Assembly (NCBI RefSeq): GCF_927798095.1
Contig: NZ_CAKMMF010000008.1
Location: forward strand, 177,340 to 241,339
DNA length: 64,000 nt
Reading direction: 5' to 3'
DNA from: Paenibacillus plantiphilus
GTDB taxonomy: Bacteria; Bacillota; Bacilli; Paenibacillales; Paenibacillaceae
The notes under the pieces were generated by a model. That model did not search any database and was not told the DNA's origin. It worked only from the letters and a program-made list of their open reading frames with translations. Within the stretch, counting starts at the first letter, position 1. Every line of letters starts with the position of its first letter. Both the position numbers and the translations under genes were made by a program. Below are positions 63,691 through 64,000 of this stretch, piece after piece.

Positions 63691-64000
63691 ATGATGAAGC
63701 AAACCAATAGCTCGTTCTTACGAAAGGAGAAAGCAATTGTTGGAGGAATGCTCCTGCTGGGACTGATTTTGCTAACGGCGGCCCTGTGGCAGGCGAAGGA
63801 GGCGGAACCGTCTGGTTGGATCGAGATTAGTGGCCAAGTTGAACAAACGATTGCTCCGATAGAGCTGGAGAAATCGAAGAAGGAGATGGAGCAGGGGCAG
63901 GAGAAAGGGCAGGGACAGGGGAAAAGTCAAGGGCGAGGGCAAGGACAAGTGCAAGTGCAAGGGGAAGGGGAAGGACAGGGGCAAGGGCAAGGGCAGGGGC
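63691..64000 (+). CDS. comEA: ComEA competence DNA receptor, N-terminal part (truncated by window end)
   Basis: The visible 103 residues hold a short basic start (SSFLRKEK), a membrane helix (GGMLLLGLILLTAAL) and an extracellular linker that turns into a Gly-Gln dipeptide repeat from about 63894. The helix-hairpin-helix DNA-binding domain would lie outside. The assignment rests on the divergent comER, the membrane anchor and flexible linker. AGGAGG lies just before the ATG at 63691 or 63694. Confidence 0.75.
   Translation, partial: MMKQTNSSFLRKEKAIVGGMLLLGLILLTAALWQAKEAEPSGWIEISGQVEQTIAPIELEKSKKEMEQGQEKGQGQGKSQGRGQGQVQVQGEGEGQGQGQGQG

Overview
The window looks like chromosome from a Paenibacillus-type, endospore-forming, competence-gene-bearing Firmicute. 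The grounds are spoVAC-spoVAD-spoVAEB, a sigK fragment, a yqeG-yqeH-aroE-yhbY-nadD-yqeK-rsfS operon followed by yqeM, comER and comEA, a T-box in front of leuS, and Gram-positive ribosome binding sites throughout. The genus is an inference from gene families and synteny; no rRNA gene is present.

Layout. (1) 1-5.1 kb is an accessory segment, visibly richer in A+T than the rest: the end of a probable mcrB, mcrC, an HD-domain hydrolase, an ATP-grasp protein, a GNAT acetyltransferase, an 85-residue unknown and a sirtuin. It stops abruptly inside the C-terminal half of a sigK sporulation sigma factor, at the same point where the B. subtilis skin element splits sigK. (2) 5.5-12.7 kb holds a LysR regulator divergent from transketolase, a membrane/coiled-coil protein, and a fused pabAB with pabC. 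(3) 12.7-17.9 kb holds a Gram-positive RND (SwrC-like) exporter divergent from a NarL-type two-component system. (4) 18.1-40.0 kb is a biosynthetic gene cluster on one strand: SbnA-like and SbnB-like enzymes (a known route to L-2,3-diaminopropionate, Dap), a one-module type I PKS (KS-AT-DH-KR-ACP), an NRPS (C-A-PCP-C), a type II thioesterase, a second NRPS (degenerate C-A-PCP-C-A-PCP-TE) and an MFS exporter. Read collinearly it makes a short acylated peptide with two Dap-like residues and a third residue chosen by an unusual pocket. I do not recognise the product.

(5) 40.1-45.6 kb holds a DEDDh exonuclease, an AIM24-family protein with a coiled-coil membrane partner, a 14-TM drug exporter, and a TetR-controlled pair of SMR efflux subunits whose operator sits inside its own promoter. 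(6) 45.7-47.8 kb is the spoVA dipicolinate-channel operon, preceded by a 59-bp hairpin-forming tandem repeat. (7) 48.0-52.5 kb is a MoxR ATPase / DUF58 / transglutaminase operon. (8) 52.6-58.0 kb is the yqeG-to-rsfS ribosome-assembly, NAD and shikimate operon ending in a CvfB-like S1 protein. (9) 58.05-58.73 kb carries six 114-bp tandem repeats, separating that operon from yqeM. (10) 59.7-64.0 kb holds the leuS T-box and leuS, then comER divergent from a truncated comEA.

The most novel parts are the Dap-supplied PKS/NRPS cluster and the split sigK boundary. Repeat arrays at 45.7 and 58.1 kb are structured elements that the gene content does not explain. Promoter, operator and terminator calls rest on reading the sequence by eye; substrate calls for the NRPS domains rest on aligning pocket positions by hand to GrsA.
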